A stretch of DNA of 64,000 nt from Methylocystis parvus OBBP (GCF_027571405.1 NZ_CP092968.1:3618001-3682000); one strand, 5' to 3'. Shown: positions 18,349-27,997, counted from the stretch's first letter. Notes: a model not told the origin generated them from the letters alone. Translations and numbers: made by a program.

Positions 18349-18672
18349 ATGAACGAGGACGACAAGCGGGACGCCGAACAGGACGCGCTGAATGCGCGGC
18401 TCGAGAAGCTCGACGCGGCGCTCAGGCAGCGCGAGGAAGAGCAGCTCGCCAGGGACGCGCCGCCGCCGGAGCGGTCGGGCCTGTCGAAGGCGCTGAGCGT
18501 CGGGCTCAACGCTTTCGCCGAATTTGCGGGCGCGGTTCTGGTGGGCGGGTTCATCGGCTGGAAGGCCGACGAATGGCTCGGCACCAGGCCCTGGCTGATG
18601 ATCGTTTTGCTCGGTCTCGGCATAGCGGCTGGCTTTTGGAACATTTATCGCGTCGCCAAGCCGAAGGCTTGA
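18349..18672 (+). CDS. atpI: AtpI/AtpZ-type F0 assembly protein
   Basis: The 107-residue protein has a charged, helical N-terminus (about 1-50) and two membrane segments (about 58-78 and 83-100), with FAGAVLVGGFIGWKADEWLGT typical of AtpI/AtpZ proteins. These help assemble the c-ring or form a magnesium/calcium pore and usually open F0 operons. The next gene is atpB. GAGAG lies shortly before the ATG. Confidence 0.88.
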   Translation: MNEDDKRDAEQDALNARLEKLDAALRQREEEQLARDAPPPERSGLSKALSVGLNAFAEFAGAVLVGGFIGWKADEWLGTRPWLMIVLLGLGIAAGFWNIYRVAKPKA

Positions 18673-18750
18673 GAGCGCGATCCGGACGAGACCTAAGGCG
18701 CGTTTCGCGCCTTCAAGCGAGGGCCGGGCGGAAACGCCCGGGCAGGGACG

Positions 18751-19518
18751 ATGAGCAACGAAGCAGCGGCCGCGCCGAATCCGATCGAACAATTCGAACT
18801 GCACCGCTACTTCCCGCATGAGATTGCGGGCTTCGAAACCTCCTTCACCAACGCCTCGCTCTATATGCTGCTCGCCGCGCTCGGCGTCGTGCTGCTGATG
18901 GTCGTCGCGACGTCGCGCAAGGCGATCGTGCCGGGCCGCTTCCAGGCGCTGGCCGAAATGCTCTATGAGTTCGTCGCCAATACGGTGCGCCAGACGGCCG
19001 GCAAGGAAGGCATGAAGTTCTTCCCCTTCGTCTTCTCGCTCTTCTCCTTCATCCTCATCTCCAATCTGATCGGCCTCATTCCCTACACCTATTCGGTGAC
19101 GAGCCAGATCGTCGTGACCGGCGCCTTCGCGCTGCTCGTCATCCTGCTCGTGACCGTCTACGGCTTCTACCGGAACGGTTTCGGCTTTCTGAACCTCTTC
19201 GTGCCGCATGGCGTGCCGCTGCCGGTGCTGGCGATCCTCGTGCCGATCGAGATCATCTCCTTCCTGTCGCGCCCGGTGTCGCTCTCCATTCGTCTTTTCG
19301 CCAACATGCTCGCGGGCCATGTGACGCTCGCCGTGTTTGGCGGCTTCGTCGTGCTGCTGCTCGCGGCGGGCGGCGTCTATCAGGCGCTGGCGCCCATTCC
19401 GCTGCTCGCGATCGTCGCGCTCTATGCGCTGGAGCTGCTCGTGGCTTTCTTGCAGGCCTTCGTCTTCAGCGTTCTCACATGCGTCTATCTCAACGACGCG
19501 ATCCATCCGGGCCACTGA
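18751..19518 (+). CDS. atpB: ATP synthase F0 subunit a
   Basis: The 255-residue membrane protein has about five or six membrane segments. It contains the essential arginine in SLSIRLFANMLAGH, which faces the c-ring, and the C-terminal LELLVAFLQAFVFSVLTCVYLNDA block. Subunit a provides the two proton half-channels of the F0 motor. The N-terminus (PIEQFELHRY) is typical of alphaproteobacteria. It lies in the order atpI-atpB-atpE-b'-b, with F1 genes not present in the window. Confidence 0.97.
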   Translation: MSNEAAAAPNPIEQFELHRYFPHEIAGFETSFTNASLYMLLAALGVVLLMVVATSRKAIVPGRFQALAEMLYEFVANTVRQTAGKEGMKFFPFVFSLFSFILISNLIGLIPYTYSVTSQIVVTGAFALLVILLVTVYGFYRNGFGFLNLFVPHGVPLPVLAILVPIEIISFLSRPVSLSIRLFANMLAGHVTLAVFGGFVVLLLAAGGVYQALAPIPLLAIVALYALELLVAFLQAFVFSVLTCVYLNDAIHPGH

Positions 19519-19568
19519 TAAACATCCAACAATAAACGTCGCCCAAACTACGAAAGCAGGAGATTACC

Positions 19569-19793
19569 ATGGCTACTGAAATGCAACTGGTTGGCGCGGG
19601 TCTCGCCGCGATCGGCACCGGCGCGGCGGCGATCGGCGTCGGCATCATCTTCGGCAATTTCGTCAACGGGGCCCTGCGCAATCCGTCGGCGGCCGCCTCC
19701 CAGTTCACCAACGCGATCATCGGCGCGGCGCTCGCCGAAGGCCTTGGCATCTTCGCCTTCGTCATCGCGCTGCTGCTGTATCTGAAGGCCTGA
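19569..19793 (+). CDS. atpE: ATP synthase F0 subunit c
   Basis: The 74-residue hairpin protein has two membrane helices joined by the polar loop RNPSA. The proton-binding acidic residue is Glu57 in [11 protein letters not shown]. Subunit c forms the rotating ring of F0. A good ribosome site (GCAGGAG) precedes the ATG. The glycine-rich first helix ([18 protein letters not shown]) is standard. No sodium-binding signature is apparent, so proton coupling is expected. Confidence 0.97.
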   Translation: MATEMQLVGAGLAAIGTGAAAIGVGIIFGNFVNGALRNPSAAASQFTNAIIGAALAEGLGIFAFVIALLLYLKA

Positions 19794-19910
19794 GGCTTTC
19801 CTGAACGTTTTCGCGAGGCGCGCGTCGAGCGCGCCTCGCTCGTTACGCCCCGCAAAGGCGCTCCGCGTTTGAAAAACCGCGCGCCGCGTCGAAGACTTTG
19901 GATCATATCC

Positions 19911-20540
19911 ATGGCGATCATCTCTTCCGCCCAGGCCGCCTCCGCCCAGGTCGACTCGGCCCAGGCCGCCTCCGCCCAAGTCGCCGAGGCCGAGCAGGAA
20001 TCTCACGCGACGCATGAGTCCGTGGGCGCGCCGGGCGGCGAAGCCCATCACGAAGGCGTCTTCCCGCCTTTCCAGACCGAGAATTTCGCGCCGCAGCTCG
20101 CTTGGCTCGTCCTGATCTTCGGCTTCCTCTATATCCTCATGTCGCGCCTCGCGCTGCCGCGCGTCGGCGGCATCATCGAGACTCGCGAGCGGAAGATCGC
20201 CTCCGATCTCGACGCCTCTCGCGAGATGCAGGCGAAGGCGCAGGCCGCCGCCGCCGCGAATGACGAGAATTTGCGTCTGCGCCGCGAAGAGGCTCAAACC
20301 ATCGGCCGCGAAGCCCAGCAGAAGATCGCCGACGAGGCCAGCGCTTTGCGCGCGCGCGCCGAAGCCGAATCCGCCGAGAAGATCCGAGCCGCCGAGGCGC
20401 GAATCGCCTCCGCGAAATCCGCCGCGCTCGCAAATGTCGAAGAGATCGCGCTCGACGCGGCCGCTTCGATCGTCGAGAAGCTGACCGGCGCGACCGCGGA
20501 TCGCGCCGCGCTCGCGTCCGAATACAAGTCCGCGAACTGA
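19911..20540 (+). CDS. atpG: ATP synthase F0 subunit b' (peripheral stalk)
   Basis: The protein has a Gln/Ala-rich N-terminal segment, then EGVFPPFQTENFAPQLAWLVLIFGFLY (the b' membrane anchor) and a long charged coiled coil to the C-terminus. Alphaproteobacteria and phototrophs use a b/b' heterodimer as the stator stalk. The start is ambiguous: ATG at 19911 gives 209 residues; TTG at 19869 with AAAGG upstream gives 223. The N-terminal part carries an in-frame 30-base tandem duplication (19929-19988), giving SAQAASAQV twice, which is unusual for this family. The gene is sometimes named atpF2 or atpX. Confidence 0.9.
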   Translation: MAIISSAQAASAQVDSAQAASAQVAEAEQESHATHESVGAPGGEAHHEGVFPPFQTENFAPQLAWLVLIFGFLYILMSRLALPRVGGIIETRERKIASDLDASREMQAKAQAAAAANDENLRLRREEAQTIGREAQQKIADEASALRARAEAESAEKIRAAEARIASAKSAALANVEEIALDAAASIVEKLTGATADRAALASEYKSAN

Positions 20541-20553
20541 GGAGACGCGTTCC

Positions 20554-21057
20554 ATGTCTTTGCATTTCGACGCGGAATTCTACGTCGCCGTCGGCTTCAC
20601 GATCTTCCTGCTCGTGCTGCTCTGGGCCGGCGCCCATTCCAAATTCGCCGCCCTGATCGATTCGCGCATCAACCGCATCAAGAGCGAACTTGCGGAGGCC
20701 GAGCGCCTGCGCGCGGAAGCCGAATCGCTGCTCGCCTCCTTCGAGAAGAAGCGTGAAGACGCCGAAGCGGAAGCGAAGGCCATCGTCGCCCAGGCGAAGG
20801 AAGAGGCCGAGCTCATCGCCGCCGAAGGCAAGCGCCGCCTCGACGAATTCATGTCGCGCAGCGTGAAGCAGGTCGAGCAGAAGATCGCTCAGGCGGAAGC
20901 GCAGGCCGCCGCGGAAGTTCGCGCCGCGGCCGCCGACGCGGCCGTGAAAGTCGCCGAGCGCGTTCTCGCCAAGGGCGCGCCGGGCAAGGATTTCGTCGCC
21001 GCCGGCATCAATGAGGTGAAGGCGCTCGCCGAACGCGCGCGTTACGTCTCGAACTGA
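20554..21057 (+). CDS. atpF: ATP synthase F0 subunit b (peripheral stalk)
   Basis: The 167-residue protein has one N-terminal membrane segment (about residues 8-26, FYVAVGFTIFLLVLLW) followed by an Ala/Glu/Lys-rich coiled coil. It pairs with b' to hold the F1 head fixed against the rotating ring. It begins 13 bases after b' and is the last gene of the operon; a strong terminator follows 30 bases after its stop. Confidence 0.95.
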   Translation: MSLHFDAEFYVAVGFTIFLLVLLWAGAHSKFAALIDSRINRIKSELAEAERLRAEAESLLASFEKKREDAEAEAKAIVAQAKEEAELIAAEGKRRLDEFMSRSVKQVEQKIAQAEAQAAAEVRAAAADAAVKVAERVLAKGAPGKDFVAAGINEVKALAERARYVSN

Positions 21058-21087
21058 TCGGTCGCGCCGACGCGGCAATGAATCATG

Positions 21088-21123
21088 GGGCCGACGCTTT
21101 TAGCGTCGGCCCTTTTTCTTTTT
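21088..21123 (+). terminator. Rho-independent terminator of the atp operon
   Basis: An 11-base perfect stem (GGGCCGACGCT / AGCGTCGGCCC) with a TTT loop is followed by TTTTTCTTTTT. It also overlaps the last codons and stop codon of the converging gene on the minus strand: the TAA of that gene is at 21100-21102, in the loop, and its Lys-rich tail is the complement of the T-run. Confidence 0.95.
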
Positions 21124-21696
21124 GCCGACGGGCTTGTCGGCGCCGTCCGAGGCCGCGCCGTCGGTGAAGCCGATCAGGATCTCATATTCTTCCTGCGCTT
21201 TCGCAGTGGCGGGGAAAGCGATCGGATCAGGAAGCAGCCGGAAATCCGCACGGGCTGCGTTGCCCGGAATGCTCGCGCTGACGCGATAATTCCTGGTGAC
21301 GACGATCGAATCGTCCTTCGTCCGGCGCAGCGCGACGCGGATGGTTCCGCCATAAGACCCTGGCGCCCCCGCCGGTCCCAGCATGGCGTCGCCTTCGACG
21401 CCGATCTTGATGGTGATATTGCCGCCGTCGACGATGCATTCGCGCGCCGTCGACTTGATCGACACCTGATGGTGCACGCTGGCGGCGTCGGCGCCGACCG
21501 GACTGCGAATCTGGCCGCCATCCTCGATCACGATCACCGGACAATCCGCCGTCGCGCCGGGCGTGGCCGCGCCGTCCTTCGAACCGCCGAGCATTTCCGG
21601 CATGCCGACTTTCGGCATCTCCCACGCATTCACGTCCTGCGCGACGAGGCTCGACGCAAGGGCGACTGCGGCCCATTTTGCAAAGACTGTTTTCAT
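21100..21696 (-). CDS. Secreted protein of unknown function
   Basis: The 198-residue protein starts MKTVFAKWAAVALASSLV with a signal peptide; AAAGGAG lies shortly upstream. The mature part has two spaced cysteines (ATADCPVI and ARECIVDGG) and a beta-rich body with RVALRRTKDDSIVVTRNY. It is probably periplasmic or outer membrane associated. I do not recognise a named family. The C-terminus is GKKKKGRR, which is encoded by the antisense of the atp operon terminator. The next gene upstream on the same strand is an IalB-type protein, 20 bases away, so they may share a transcript. Confidence 0.78.
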   Translation of the reverse strand: MKTVFAKWAAVALASSLVAQDVNAWEMPKVGMPEMLGGSKDGAATPGATADCPVIVIEDGGQIRSPVGADAASVHHQVSIKSTARECIVDGGNITIKIGVEGDAMLGPAGAPGSYGGTIRVALRRTKDDSIVVTRNYRVSASIPGNAARADFRLLPDPIAFPATAKAQEEYEILIGFTDGAASDGADKPVGKKKKGRR

Positions 21697-21716
21697 TTTA
21701 TGCGACCGCGCTCCTT

Positions 21717-22250
21717 TTAGGGGAGTTTCGAATAGCCTTCCTTGAAGCCCTGGAGAGTCAACGGCAAGCCGATGCCCTCTTCGGGGACCTGATGAATGAT
21801 GAAGGTCGCCGTCTTGCCCGTCCGAAGCTGCTCGACCAGCTTGTCGTCCATCACGACTTCCGCCACGCAGCCCGTCGGGAGGCACTTCACAAAGCCGGCG
21901 CGTCCAATGTCGGTTTCGTCGATTTTGAGACCGAGTCCGTTCGGAAGCAGCACGCCGAGCGGCGCGATGACGCGTAGCAGGCGGCTCTTGCCGTCGCTCG
22001 TCTTGAGGACGATGACGACGAGGTTCACATTGCTTTTATCTTCCGCGACGACGCTCTGAATGAGCGCGCATTGTTCGGTCGAGGCGCCGGCCGGCGTTTC
22101 GCAGCGGATTTCCCAGTCGCCATATTTCGATTTCACGACGCCTTGCGCCCATCCGAGCCCTGGGCTGGCGGCCGCCAGCAGCACGCCGGCGAAGCCCGCG
22201 ACGAGATGTCGCAACGGGGCGAAGGGTGTCACAAGGCGCAAGGGATTCAT
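21717..22250 (-). CDS. Invasion-associated locus B (IalB) family protein
   Basis: The 177-residue protein has a signal peptide ending near GLGWAQG. Its mature region carries the IalB hallmarks YGDWEIRCETPAG, EQCALIQSVV, PLGVLLPNGLGLKID and FVKCLPTGCVAEV. IalB-family proteins are periplasmic or envelope proteins widespread in Alphaproteobacteria, including non-pathogens; the biochemical function is not known. It diverges from the cytochrome oxidase operon. Confidence 0.88.
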   Translation of the reverse strand: MNPLRLVTPFAPLRHLVAGFAGVLLAAASPGLGWAQGVVKSKYGDWEIRCETPAGASTEQCALIQSVVAEDKSNVNLVVIVLKTSDGKSRLLRVIAPLGVLLPNGLGLKIDETDIGRAGFVKCLPTGCVAEVVMDDKLVEQLRTGKTATFIIHQVPEEGIGLPLTLQGFKEGYSKLP

Positions 22251-22599
22251 GTCGGCTCCAGATGCGAAGACGCCTCTTTCGACGAGGATGCAATCGAAAG
22301 CCGGCCGCATCGCGGCGGCGCGCCGCTTGGGCGGAGGCTGCGATTGCCTAGCAAATGGGCCATGTCTGTCAAGCCAGCGGGCCGCCGCGCGTCGCTTCCG
22401 CACGGGCGCCGCAGCCTTGCCGGATCGCGGGCGGCGCGACCTTTTGTCAGTTAAAATATGGCGTCGCAGCAATTGCGCGGGGCATGCGTTTGTGGTTGAA
22501 CCGAGCCATGTCGGGCGAAAGCTCACGGCGGCGGAAGCGCGTCCGAAAATTGCATAAAAACCAGAACTGACTGACGAGAAGGTGCGAAAGGCGACCTGC
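22251..22599. other. Divergent promoter region for IalB-type gene and cox operon
   Basis: No gene is seen in this 349-base stretch. The part near 22440-22470 (CTTTTGTCAGTTAAAATATGG) is the most AT-rich and the best place for the cox operon promoter. No clear operator was found. Confidence 0.4.
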
Positions 22600-23469
22600 A
22601 TGTCTACGGGCAATCGAAACTACCTTTCTGGCCGAGCGCTTGCGGCGGCCGTCGCGCTTCCGGTCGTCCTCTTCGCCGGCTTCGCTTATGCGCAGGTCGA
22701 GGGTCAGCCGACCCCCGGCGGCATCGGCCTCCCGGCGACCGTCACCGAGGTCGGCCGCGAGACGCAGGCGTTCTACAACGCGCTGCTGCTTCCGATCATC
22801 ACCTTCATCGCCCTGTCGGTTCTGGGTCTGCTCCTCTATGTCTCCTGGCGCTACAACGAGCAGTCCAATCCGGTTCCCTCGAAGTTGACGCACCATACCG
22901 GCCTCGAGATCGTCTGGACGCTGGCGCCGATCCTGATCCTGGTCGCGATCGCCATCCCCTCCTTCCGCATTCTCGCCCATCAGGTCGAGATCCCGGAATC
23001 GAAGCTCACCATCAAGGTCACGGGCAATCAGTGGTACTGGTCCTATAAATATCCGGAAGATCAGGGCGGCGGCTTCGGCTTCGATCAGCTCATGAAGCCC
23101 GAGAACGAACTCAAGGACGGCGAGCCGCGTCTGCTCGCGGTCGACAACGAGGCCTATGTTCCGGTGAACGAGGTGGTGAAACTTCAGATCACCGCCAATG
23201 ACGTGATCCACTCTTTCGTCATTCCCGCCTTTGGCGTCCGTATGGACGCCGTGCCGGGTCGCCTGAACGAAACCTGGTTCAAGGCCGAGAAAGAGGGCGT
23301 CTATTACGGTCAATGCTCCAAGATCTGCGGCAAGGACCACGCCTTCATGCCGATGGCGATCCGCGTCGTCAGTCGCGACAAATATGACGCTTGGCTGGCC
23401 GATTCGAAAAAGAAGTTCGCCGCCGCCGAGTCACCGACGCGCCTCGCCTCGAGCGAGCAGGCTCGCTGA
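22600..23469 (+). CDS. coxB: Cytochrome c oxidase subunit II
   Basis: The 289-residue protein has an N-terminal signal segment ([18 protein letters not shown]), two membrane helices (about 60-85 and 105-125) and a periplasmic cupredoxin domain. The CuA site is visible: a histidine in [10 protein letters not shown] and the [16 protein letters not shown] loop with two Cys, His and Met. Aromatic [10 protein letters not shown] is the cytochrome c electron entry. The start ATG at 22600 is preferred over a GTG at 22582. It opens the aa3 oxidase operon. Confidence 0.96.
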   Translation: MSTGNRNYLSGRALAAAVALPVVLFAGFAYAQVEGQPTPGGIGLPATVTEVGRETQAFYNALLLPIITFIALSVLGLLLYVSWRYNEQSNPVPSKLTHHTGLEIVWTLAPILILVAIAIPSFRILAHQVEIPESKLTIKVTGNQWYWSYKYPEDQGGGFGFDQLMKPENELKDGEPRLLAVDNEAYVPVNEVVKLQITANDVIHSFVIPAFGVRMDAVPGRLNETWFKAEKEGVYYGQCSKICGKDHAFMPMAIRVVSRDKYDAWLADSKKKFAAAESPTRLASSEQAR

Positions 23470-23507
23470 CGCCGACGCAAGACAACATAAGCATCGAGGA
23501 AAAAACG

Positions 23508-25169
23508 ATGGCGAGTTCGACTGCCGGAGCGCATGACCATCCCACGGGGCTGCGCCGCTTTCTCTTCTCCACGAACCATAAAGACATCGGCACGCTCTAC
23601 CTGATCCTCGCCGTGATCGGCGGCATGGTCGGCCTGCTGATGTCGATCGGCATCCGCGCCGAGTTGATGTATCCGGGCATCAACGTGTTCCCGGGCCTCG
23701 CCAAGCTGATCAACCACGCGGATCCGTCCATGGGGCTCGATCCGGCGAAGAATCTCTACAACGTCTTCATCACCGCGCATGGCGTGCTCATGATCTTCTA
23801 CATGGTCATGCCGGCGCTGATGGGCGGCTTCGCCAACTGGTTCGTGCCGATCATGATCGGCGCGCCGGACATGGCCTTCCCGCGCCTCAACAACATTTCC
23901 TTCTGGTTCCTGGCGGTGTCGCTGGTGCTGCTGGTGCTGTCGATGTTCGTCGAAGGCGCGCCGGGCATGATGGGCTTTGGCGGCGGCTGGGTGTTCTACC
24001 CGCCGCTGTCGTCCAATATCGGCCATCCGGGTCCGGCGATGGACTTCGTGATTCTGGCGCTGCATCTCGCCGGCGCCTCGTCGATCCTCGGCTCGATCAA
24101 CTTCATCACCACGATCTTCAACATGCGCGCCCCGGGGATGACGCTGCACAAGATGCCGCTCTTCGCCTGGGCCATGCTGGTGACGGCCTTCCTGCTGGTG
24201 CTGACGCTTCCGGTTCTCGCCGGCGCGATCACCATGCTGCTGACGGACCGCAACTTCGGCACCATGTTCTACGATCCGGCGGGCGGCGGCGATCCGCTGC
24301 TGTTCCAGCATCTCTTCTGGTTCTTCGGCCATCCGGAAGTCTATGTGCTGATTCTCCCGGCCTTTGGCCTGATCAGCCATATCGTGTCGACCTTCTCGAA
24401 AAAGCCGGTCTTCGGCTATCTCGGCATGGCCTATGCGATGGTCGCCATCGGCTTCCTCGGCTGCATCGTGTGGGCGCACCACATGTATACGGTCGGCCTG
24501 TCGCTGAACGCGCAGCGCTACTTCGTCTTCGCCACCATGGTGATCGCGGTGCCGACGGGCATCAAGATCTTCTCCTGGATCGCGACGATGTGGGGCGGCT
24601 CGATCTCGTTCCGCGCGCCGATGGTGTGGGCGATCGGCTTCATCTTCGTGTTCACCATGGGCGGCGTCACCGGCGTCGTTCTGGCGAACGCCTCGGCCGA
24701 CCGTCAGCTCCACGAGACCTATTTCGTCGTGGCGCACTTCCACTACACGATGTCGCTCGGCGCCGTCTTCGCCGTCTTCGCGGGCTTCTACTACTGGTTC
24801 CCGAAGATGACCGGCTATCTCTACAACGAGACCCTGTCGAAGTTTCACTTCATCGTGCTGTTCATCGGCATCAACCTCACCTTCTTCCCGCAGCACTTCC
24901 TTGGCCTCGCCGGCATGCCGCGCCGCTATATCGACTATCCGGACGCTTTCGCGCTCTGGAACTACATCTCGTCGATCGGCGCGTTTATCGGCGGCCTGTC
25001 CATGCTGATCTTCTTCTATGCGGTCATCGAGGCCTTCGTGAAGAAGCGCGAAGCGGGCGCGAACCCTTGGGGCGTCGGCGCCACGACGCTGGAATGGACG
25101 CTGCCTTCGCCGCCGCCCTTCCATCAGTTCGAGGTGCTGCCGCGCATCTCCGGCCCCGGCCACCAGTAA
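23508..25169 (+). CDS. coxA: Cytochrome c oxidase subunit I
   Basis: The 553-residue, twelve-helix protein is the catalytic subunit of an aa3-type oxidase. Visible sites include the low-spin heme ligand in [12 protein letters not shown], the CuB and cross-linked Tyr motif [14 protein letters not shown], the CuB pair in WAHHMYTVG, and the heme a3/a ligands in [10 protein letters not shown]-terminal [11 protein letters not shown] is standard. It reduces oxygen to water and pumps protons in the inner membrane. A strong hairpin follows the stop. Confidence 0.98.
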   Translation: MASSTAGAHDHPTGLRRFLFSTNHKDIGTLYLILAVIGGMVGLLMSIGIRAELMYPGINVFPGLAKLINHADPSMGLDPAKNLYNVFITAHGVLMIFYMVMPALMGGFANWFVPIMIGAPDMAFPRLNNISFWFLAVSLVLLVLSMFVEGAPGMMGFGGGWVFYPPLSSNIGHPGPAMDFVILALHLAGASSILGSINFITTIFNMRAPGMTLHKMPLFAWAMLVTAFLLVLTLPVLAGAITMLLTDRNFGTMFYDPAGGGDPLLFQHLFWFFGHPEVYVLILPAFGLISHIVSTFSKKPVFGYLGMAYAMVAIGFLGCIVWAHHMYTVGLSLNAQRYFVFATMVIAVPTGIKIFSWIATMWGGSISFRAPMVWAIGFIFVFTMGGVTGVVLANASADRQLHETYFVVAHFHYTMSLGAVFAVFAGFYYWFPKMTGYLYNETLSKFHFIVLFIGINLTFFPQHFLGLAGMPRRYIDYPDAFALWNYISSIGAFIGGLSMLIFFYAVIEAFVKKREAGANPWGVGATTLEWTLPSPPPFHQFEVLPRISGPGHQ

Positions 25170-25176
25170 CGAAAAC

Positions 25177-25205
25177 GGCCGGCGCGAATTTCCTTCGCGC
25201 CGGCC
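25177..25205 (+). terminator. Intercistronic hairpin after coxA
   Basis: A perfect 12-base stem (GGCCGGCGCGAA / TTCGCGCCGGCC) with loop TTTCC lies 8 bases after the coxA stop. There is no T-run, so it is more likely an RNA stabiliser or partial terminator that reduces expression of downstream assembly genes than a full terminator. Confidence 0.6.
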
Positions 25206-25264
25206 GCCTGTAAAGGACGCGACCGTCCCGCCGCGTATATGTCCCTTCTAGAGCGATCCGCGCG

Positions 25265-26200
25265 ATGAGCTATCTCGACGACGCCAAGGCCACGCAACTC
25301 GCCCCGCGCATTCCCGTCGCGGCGCCTTCGGATTATTTCCGTTTGTTGAAGCCGCGCGTGATGTCGCTTGTCGTCTTGACGGCGCTTGCCGGCATCCTGC
25401 TCGCGCCGGTTCCGCCGCATCCGTTCATCGCGTTCACGGCGCTTCTCGCGATCGCGGTCGGCGCGGGGGCGTCGGGCGCCCTTAATATGTGGTATGACGC
25501 CGATATCGACGCCGTCATGACCCGCACCGCGACGCGCCCCATCCCTGCGGGCCGCATGGAGCCGGAATCGGCGCTGGCCTTCGGTCTCGTGCTCGCAATG
25601 CTGTCGGTCTTCACCCTCGGCTTCGCCACAAACTGGCTCGCCGCCGCGCTGCTCGCCTTCACCATTTTCTTCTATGTCGTGATCTACACGATGTGGCTGA
25701 AGCGCTCGACGCCGCAGAACATCGTCATTGGCGGCGCCGCCGGCGCGCTTCCGCCCATGGTCGGCTACGCGGCCGCAACCGGCGATATCAGCCTCGCGAG
25801 CGTCGTTCTCTTCGCCATCATCTTCATCTGGACGCCGCCGCATTTCTGGGCGCTGGCCATCATGAAGCATGACGATTACGGCCGCGCCGGCGTGCCGATG
25901 ATGCCGAATGTCCACGGCCCGGATCGCACGCGCACGGAAATCCTCGTCTATTCGATCCTGCTGGCGCCGCTGGGCGCAGCCCCCTGGCTTCTGGGCTTCG
26001 CATCGCCGGTCTATGGCGTCGTGTCGGCGGCGGCCGGCTCCTATCTGCTCTGGCTCGCCGTGCAGGTCTATCGCCGGCGCGAGGGCGACGCCGCCCGCCG
26101 CGCCTCGCTGAAACTGTTCCTTTTCTCGATTTCCTATCTCTTCCTGCTGTTCCTGATCATTGTCGGCGAACGCGCGCTGCATCTCGCCGGCGTCGTCTAA
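25265..26200 (+). CDS. ctaB: Protoheme IX farnesyltransferase
   Basis: The 311-residue polytopic membrane protein has the UbiA-type prenyl-diphosphate motifs [19 protein letters not shown] and a second aspartate site at [15 protein letters not shown]. It turns heme B into heme O by adding a farnesyl group, the first step to heme A of the aa3 oxidase. N-terminal [13 protein letters not shown] is typical. It lies in its usual place between coxA and ctaG. Confidence 0.96.
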   Translation: MSYLDDAKATQLAPRIPVAAPSDYFRLLKPRVMSLVVLTALAGILLAPVPPHPFIAFTALLAIAVGAGASGALNMWYDADIDAVMTRTATRPIPAGRMEPESALAFGLVLAMLSVFTLGFATNWLAAALLAFTIFFYVVIYTMWLKRSTPQNIVIGGAAGALPPMVGYAAATGDISLASVVLFAIIFIWTPPHFWALAIMKHDDYGRAGVPMMPNVHGPDRTRTEILVYSILLAPLGAAPWLLGFASPVYGVVSAAAGSYLLWLAVQVYRRREGDAARRASLKLFLFSISYLFLLFLIIVGERALHLAGVV

Positions 26201-26211
26201 GGGGACATGAG

Positions 26212-26394
26212 ATGAGCATAGAGAGACAAGACGAGGCGGCGCCGGAAGACGGAGTCGTTCTGACGCCCGAGCAGGCGAAGAGCCGCCGCGCCCGCAACAT
26301 CGCGATCGGGATCACCGTCGCGCTGCTCGCCATGCTGTTCTACGCCGTCACGCTCGTCAGGCTCGGCGGCGCCGTCGCCAACCGGCAGTTTTGA
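26212..26394 (+). CDS. Small membrane protein of the cox operon
   Basis: The 60-residue protein has a charged N-terminus (LTPEQAKSRRARN) and one membrane helix (about 31-52, IAIGITVALLAMLFYAVTLV). A short protein with the same layout and a Rxxx..RN-IAIG start sits between ctaB and ctaG in many alphaproteobacterial cox operons (often called CoxF or ORF3). It probably helps oxidase assembly. It is separated by a single base from the start of ctaG. Confidence 0.85.
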   Translation: MSIERQDEAAPEDGVVLTPEQAKSRRARNIAIGITVALLAMLFYAVTLVRLGGAVANRQF

Positions 26395-26395
26395 G

Positions 26396-26989
26396 ATGAC
26401 CGAACCCGATCGTCCGAACAAGAAAAGCCCGCGCGCCATCGCCGCGGCGCTCGTCGTCGGCTCGGTCGGCATGCTCGGCCTCTCCTTCGCATCCGTTCCG
26501 CTCTATCGCGCTTTCTGCGCCGCGACCGGCTTTGGCGGCACGCCCCAGATCGCCAAGGCCAACGCCACGAAGCAGGGCGAGCGGCGTCTGACCGTGCGTT
26601 TCGACGCCAATGTCGCGCGGGACCTTCCTTGGCGATTCGAGCCCGAGGTCGCGAAAATTTCGCTGCGGACCGGCGAGACGACGACCGTCTATTACAAGGT
26701 CGTCAACAATTCCGACAAAGAGACGAGCGGGCAGGCGGCTTACAATGTCAGTCCGGATCAGGCCGGCGCCTTCTTCGTGAAGGTCGCCTGTTTCTGCTTC
26801 GACGAGCAGCGCCTCGCGCCGCATGAGACGGCTGAATGGCCGGTGGTTTTTTACCTCGATCCCGCGCTCGAGAAAGACGAGGCGATGCGCAGGGTCGAGG
26901 AGATCACGCTTTCCTATTCCTTCTATCCGACCAGGACACCCTCGAAAGCCAAGACGAGCGAGGCGGCCGGACAGAAGCCAAAATCCTGA
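26396..26989 (+). CDS. ctaG: Cytochrome c oxidase assembly protein CtaG/Cox11
   Basis: The 197-residue protein has one N-terminal membrane anchor (about 17-38) and a periplasmic immunoglobulin-like domain. The copper-binding CFCF motif is present (VKVACFCFDEQRL), as is VPLYRAFCAATGFGGT near the membrane. CtaG inserts CuB into subunit I. Translation is coupled to the small upstream gene. Confidence 0.95.
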   Translation: MTEPDRPNKKSPRAIAAALVVGSVGMLGLSFASVPLYRAFCAATGFGGTPQIAKANATKQGERRLTVRFDANVARDLPWRFEPEVAKISLRTGETTTVYYKVVNNSDKETSGQAAYNVSPDQAGAFFVKVACFCFDEQRLAPHETAEWPVVFYLDPALEKDEAMRRVEEITLSYSFYPTRTPSKAKTSEAAGQKPKS

Positions 26990-27062
26990 CCCCTGGCGGC
27001 GCAGGGGTAAGCGCAAACCTGGAACACGCCGGGCGACCGGCGAATGACGAGGAAATAAAGAA

Positions 27063-27953
27063 ATGGCCGACGGACACGCGAAACCTCAACACGATTATCA
27101 TCTCGTCGATCCGAGTCCGTGGCCGATCACGGGCGCCTTCGCCGCGCTCTTCACCGCCATTGGCGCGATCATGTGGATGGCGCAGCACAAGGGTTCGCCG
27201 ATCTTCGGCCAGACCTGGGGCGGCATGCTGTTCTTCGCCGGCTTCGCGTCGATCCTCGGCGTCATGTACGCCTGGTGGAGCGACATCGTGCGCGAGGCGC
27301 AGATCGAAGGTCACCACACGCCGGTCGTGCAGCTGCACCACCGCTACGGCATGATCCTCTTCATCCTTTCCGAGGTGATGTTCTTCGTCGCCTGGTTCTG
27401 GGCCTTCTTCAACTCGTCCATCTTCCCGGACGACATCTGGCAGGTGACGCGCACGGAGCTCTTCCAGGGCGTGTGGCCGCCCAAGGGCATGGAAGTCCTG
27501 AGCCCGTGGAAGCTGCCGCTGCTCAACACCGTCATCCTGCTCACCTCGGGCGCGACGCTCACCTGGGCGCATCACGGCCTGCTGCATGACGACCGCGACC
27601 AGCTCAAGAAGGGCCTGCTCGCGACGATCGGCCTCGGCCTCTTCTTCACGGCCGTGCAGGGCTACGAATATGCTCACGCGCCCTTCGCCTTCTCCTTCGA
27701 TCCGGCGCATCCGGCGGCCACGAATTACGGCTCGACCTTCTTCATGGCGACCGGTTTCCACGGCTTCCACGTCATCGTCGGCACGATCTTCCTGATCGTC
27801 TGCCTGCTGCGCGCCTATCGGGGCCACTTCACCTCCAAGCAGCATCTCGGCTTCGAATTCGCGGCCTGGTATTGGCACTTCGTCGACGTGGTCTGGCTGT
27901 TCCTGTTCTGCTGCATATATGTGTGGGGCAACTGGGGCGGCATGGTCGAGTAA
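27063..27953 (+). CDS. coxC: Cytochrome c oxidase subunit III
   Basis: The 296-residue protein has seven predicted membrane helices and the subunit III motifs HNYHLVDPSPWP-like N-terminus (HDYHLVDPSPWP), FWAFFNSSIFP, VQGYEYAHAPF, ATGFHGFHVIVGT and FEFAAWYWHFVDVVWLFLF. Subunit III stabilises proton pumping. It ends the core cox operon; a hairpin terminator with a T-rich tail follows 44 bases after the stop. Confidence 0.97.
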   Translation: MADGHAKPQHDYHLVDPSPWPITGAFAALFTAIGAIMWMAQHKGSPIFGQTWGGMLFFAGFASILGVMYAWWSDIVREAQIEGHHTPVVQLHHRYGMILFILSEVMFFVAWFWAFFNSSIFPDDIWQVTRTELFQGVWPPKGMEVLSPWKLPLLNTVILLTSGATLTWAHHGLLHDDRDQLKKGLLATIGLGLFFTAVQGYEYAHAPFAFSFDPAHPAATNYGSTFFMATGFHGFHVIVGTIFLIVCLLRAYRGHFTSKQHLGFEFAAWYWHFVDVVWLFLFCCIYVWGNWGGMVE

Positions 27954-27997
27954 GCGCCGGGCGCGCCTGTTCCGACGGGCCTCACAGATGAATATCG

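Noticed and set aside
23310..25163. Minus-strand open frame of 617 codons rich in Arg, His and Asp
   Set aside because: It is the shadow of coxA; coxA is unmistakable on the other strand.
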